DNA of 7,473 nt from CAZLLV01 sp964560325. GTDB lineage: Bacteria > Acidobacteriota > Thermoanaerobaculia > Multivoradales > DATKCC01. Every line of letters begins with the position of its first letter. The first letter of the stretch is position 1. The notes under the pieces were generated by a model. The model did no database searches. It had not been told where the DNA came from and saw only the letters and a list, made by a program, of their open reading frames with translations. Location of the stretch: NCBI GenBank assembly GCA_964560325.1, contig CAZLLV010000071.1, positions 1 to 7,473 of the forward strand. The letters are read 5' to 3'. Below are positions 5,769 to 7,473 of the stretch, piece by piece. The translations under genes were made by a program, and so were the position numbers.

Positions 5769-7166
5769 ATGAAGATCGCCTTCGCATCGCTCTTCCTCGG
5801 GCTGGTCCTCGGAGTCCAGCCGATCGAGTTCGTGGTGGGGGAGGGGGTGGCCCGGGTCGAGCTGGTGCTCGACGGCGAGGTGGTGGGAGCGGCGGAGGGA
5901 CCGCCGTGGACAATCGCCTGCGACCTGGGCGAGACGCTGGCGCCCCACGAGCTGGTCGCGGTGGCGCGCGACGCGGAGGGTGAGGAGGTGGGGCGGGCGC
6001 GGCAGTGGATCAATCTGCCGCGGCCGGAGGCGGAGGCGTCGGTCGTCCTCGAGGGCGTGGAGGACGGCAAGGGCGGGGTGGCGCACGTGACCTGGGGGAC
6101 GGTGGTCGACGACCGGCCGCTGGCGATCGCCGCGAGCTTCGACGGCCAGCCTCTCGAGGTCGCCGACCCGAGCCGCATCGCGCTGCCCGACCACGACCCG
6201 GAGAGCCTCCACTTCCTGCGCGTCGAGATCGATTTCGCCTCCGCTCTGACCGCGGTGTCCGAGGTCGTCTTCGGCGGCTCCTACCGGAGCGAGACCACGA
6301 CCGAGCTGACCGCCGTGCCGGTGCAGGTCGCGCAGCGGGGCCCCGGTCTACCATCGCCGCAGGCCATGGACGGCTGGCTGCGCGTGGGCGATCGGTACGC
6401 CACGCCCGTCGCGGTCGATTCCGGGCCGGCCGAGGTGGTGGTGGTGATGGACCGCGCGGCGCAGGAGGAGCTGCGGGACATGCTCCGGAGCTGGTCCTCC
6501 GGCACCGTGATCACCTCGTCCCAGCAGCCGTCTCCCGGGGCGCAGAGATCCCTGCGGGTCCCCAACGCGAACCAGGGCGGCACCAGCCGCTCGACCCGGC
6601 CGGAGGCCCCTTTCCGCTTCACGATGACGCTCGGGGAGGACCAGATACTGCGGTTCCTCTGGCCGTTCTCCCGCCTCCAGGGGCAGGAGCGCCTCCGCTA
6701 CGCCCTCTTCCCGCGCTCCGAGGACCACCCGCCGTCGCACGGCGGCGTCCTCTGGCTCCTCGCCGCGGCCCAGCAGCCCCCGTTCGCGCTCGACGAGCAG
6801 CGCCTGGCCGACGCGGTGGCGGTCGCCGGCATGACCTCGTCGGCACGCGGCCGGCGGCGGGCGGTGGTGCTGGTCCTGAGCGAGGACCCGGCGGACGCGA
6901 GCCGGTTCCCGGCGCCCGCGGTCCGCGCCTACCTCGACCATCTGCGCGTGCCGCTCTTCGTCTGGTCGGTCGGTGAGCCCTCCGCGCGGATGCGCGCGGC
7001 GTGGGGAGAGGTCACGAGGATCGACCGCGAGCCCCGGATGCGGCGAGCGGTCGGCGAGCTCGAGAGGACGCTCGAGCGCCAGCGCATCCTCTGGATCGAG
7101 GGCCTCCACCTGCCGCAGGACGTGGCGCTCTCCGACCGGGCCGCCGGGCTCGAGCTGGTCGACTGA
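5769..7166 (+). CDS. Exported Ig-like protein with degenerate VWA-like domain
   Basis: The protein has 465 residues. A short signal peptide (Lys2, hydrophobic 3-15) is followed by an Ig-like beta module at about 18-79 (VARVELVLDGEVVG). A second beta-rich region runs to about 165. The section beginning ETTTELTAVPV (175-185), then a beta strand VVVVMD (223-228), RRRAVVLVLSEDP (362-374) and RVPLFVWSVG (393-402), follows the strand order of the VWA proteins common in Acidobacteriota. The closing helix and strand, RRAVGELERTLERQRILWIEG, match the end of that fold. The metal-site motif DxSxS is absent (MDRAAQ instead), so metal-dependent adhesion is unlikely. A low-complexity Ser/Gln/Pro stretch lies at 242-280. 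The ATG has no ribosome binding site but a TATACT box just upstream. The next gene follows after 2 bp. Real gene: sure. VWA assignment: moderate, by pattern only. Confidence 0.85.
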   Translation: MKIAFASLFLGLVLGVQPIEFVVGEGVARVELVLDGEVVGAAEGPPWTIACDLGETLAPHELVAVARDAEGEEVGRARQWINLPRPEAEASVVLEGVEDGKGGVAHVTWGTVVDDRPLAIAASFDGQPLEVADPSRIALPDHDPESLHFLRVEIDFASALTAVSEVVFGGSYRSETTTELTAVPVQVAQRGPGLPSPQAMDGWLRVGDRYATPVAVDSGPAEVVVVMDRAAQEELRDMLRSWSSGTVITSSQQPSPGAQRSLRVPNANQGGTSRSTRPEAPFRFTMTLGEDQILRFLWPFSRLQGQERLRYALFPRSEDHPPSHGGVLWLLAAAQQPPFALDEQRLADAVAVAGMTSSARGRRRAVVLVLSEDPADASRFPAPAVRAYLDHLRVPLFVWSVGEPSARMRAAWGEVTRIDREPRMRRAVGELERTLERQRILWIEGLHLPQDVALSDRAAGLELVD

Positions 7167-7168
7167 CC

Positions 7169-7473
7169 GTGGCGGCGAGGGCGCTGGGCGGCCTGGGCGC
7201 ATGGATCGGGCTCCTGCTCGCGGCTCCCGCGGCGCTCCACGCGCAGAGCGCTCCCGAGCCCCCGCCCCGTCCCGAGCCGCCTCCCGAGACGATCGGTGCC
7301 CCCGCGACCTTCGGCGCGGCCGTTCTGACCGAGGAGCGGGTCGCGGTGCCCGCCGGCTCGCCGCTCCGGGAGCGGCCCCACCCGCGATCCCCGGCGGTGG
7401 CCACGGTCGACGCCGCGAGCGAGCTCCCGCTGGTCGAGCGCGACGGCGGCTGGGTGCGGGTACGCTACGGTGC
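7169..7473 (+). CDS. Exported SH3-like domain protein, partial at the window end
   Basis: This frame starts with GTG 7169, two bases after the stop of the VWA-like gene, and stays open to the window edge (101 codons plus two bases). Searches that require ATG miss it. The N-terminus is a good signal peptide: Arg4, then a hydrophobic stretch at 10-22 and a likely cleavage after LHAQ (26). A Pro/Glu-rich linker follows at about 28-40. Residues 57-101 resemble a bacterial SH3 domain: RVAVPAGSPLRERPHPRSP, then a VATVDAASELPLVER strand-turn pattern and GGWVRVRYG, the usual W-V-V-Y end of these domains. SH3 domains of this type often bind cell wall or protein partners and precede another domain, which would lie beyond the window. 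The gene is probably in one operon with the VWA-like gene. Full function unknown. Confidence 0.8.
   Translation, partial: MAARALGGLGAWIGLLLAAPAALHAQSAPEPPPRPEPPPETIGAPATFGAAVLTEERVAVPAGSPLRERPHPRSPAVATVDAASELPLVERDGGWVRVRYG

Noticed and set aside
5616..6212. Minus-strand frames of 198 and 176 residues
   Set aside because: They are antisense to the VWA-like gene, basic and low in complexity, and without ribosome binding sites.
6348..7404. Minus-strand frames of 284, 150 and 130 residues at the right end
   Set aside because: They are shadows of the VWA-like and SH3-like genes, with Arg/Pro/Gly-rich translations.

Overview
The window is very GC-rich, with coding third positions almost all G or C. 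As a result, long open frames on the wrong strand are common and most of them are shadows. The gene content suggests a Gram-negative-type, non-proteobacterial chromosome, most likely Acidobacteriota. The reasons are an exported FG-GAP/ASPIC-UnbV protein and a VWA-like exported protein built like the 'VWFA-related' proteins abundant in that phylum. This placement is inferred from gene content and is not proven.

Layout. (1) Plus strand, about 84-1057: two overlapping genes of unknown function, a 176-residue protein (start uncertain) and a 147-residue protein with four hydrophobic segments. (2) Minus strand, 3383-1081: a two-gene operon with ATGA overlap. It encodes a decarboxylating dehydrogenase of the isopropylmalate/homoisocitrate/isocitrate family, then an acyltransferase of the isopropylmalate/homocitrate synthase family. 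These would be the first and third enzymes of a 2-oxoacid chain-extension route (leucine-type or homocitrate-type). The middle aconitase-like enzyme is not in the window. The dehydrogenase has no ATG, GTG or TTG where its N-terminus must lie; an ACG codon with a weak ribosome binding site is the best candidate. (3) A perfect 13-bp hairpin at 3417-3446 separates this operon from the gene upstream. (4) Minus strand, 5565-3472: a 697-residue exported protein with seven calcium-loop (FG-GAP/VCBS-type) repeats, an ASPIC/UnbV domain and a distinct 45-residue C-terminal tail. (5) 5566-5768: a divergent intergenic region with two palindromes and a TATACT box so close to the next start that the mRNA is probably leaderless or nearly so. 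(6) Plus strand, 5769 to the window end: an exported Ig-like plus degenerate VWA-like protein. It is followed after 2 bp by a GTG-started gene that runs off the edge and encodes a signal peptide, a Pro-rich linker and an SH3-like domain.

The exported genes in (4) and (6) share a divergent control region, but no functional link between them can be shown from sequence. I found no tRNA, rRNA, CRISPR array, insertion sequence or phage gene. The points most worth following up are the non-canonical start of the dehydrogenase, the unresolved substrate of the dehydrogenase/synthase pair, the C-terminal tail of the ASPIC protein, and the VWA-like/SH3 gene pair.
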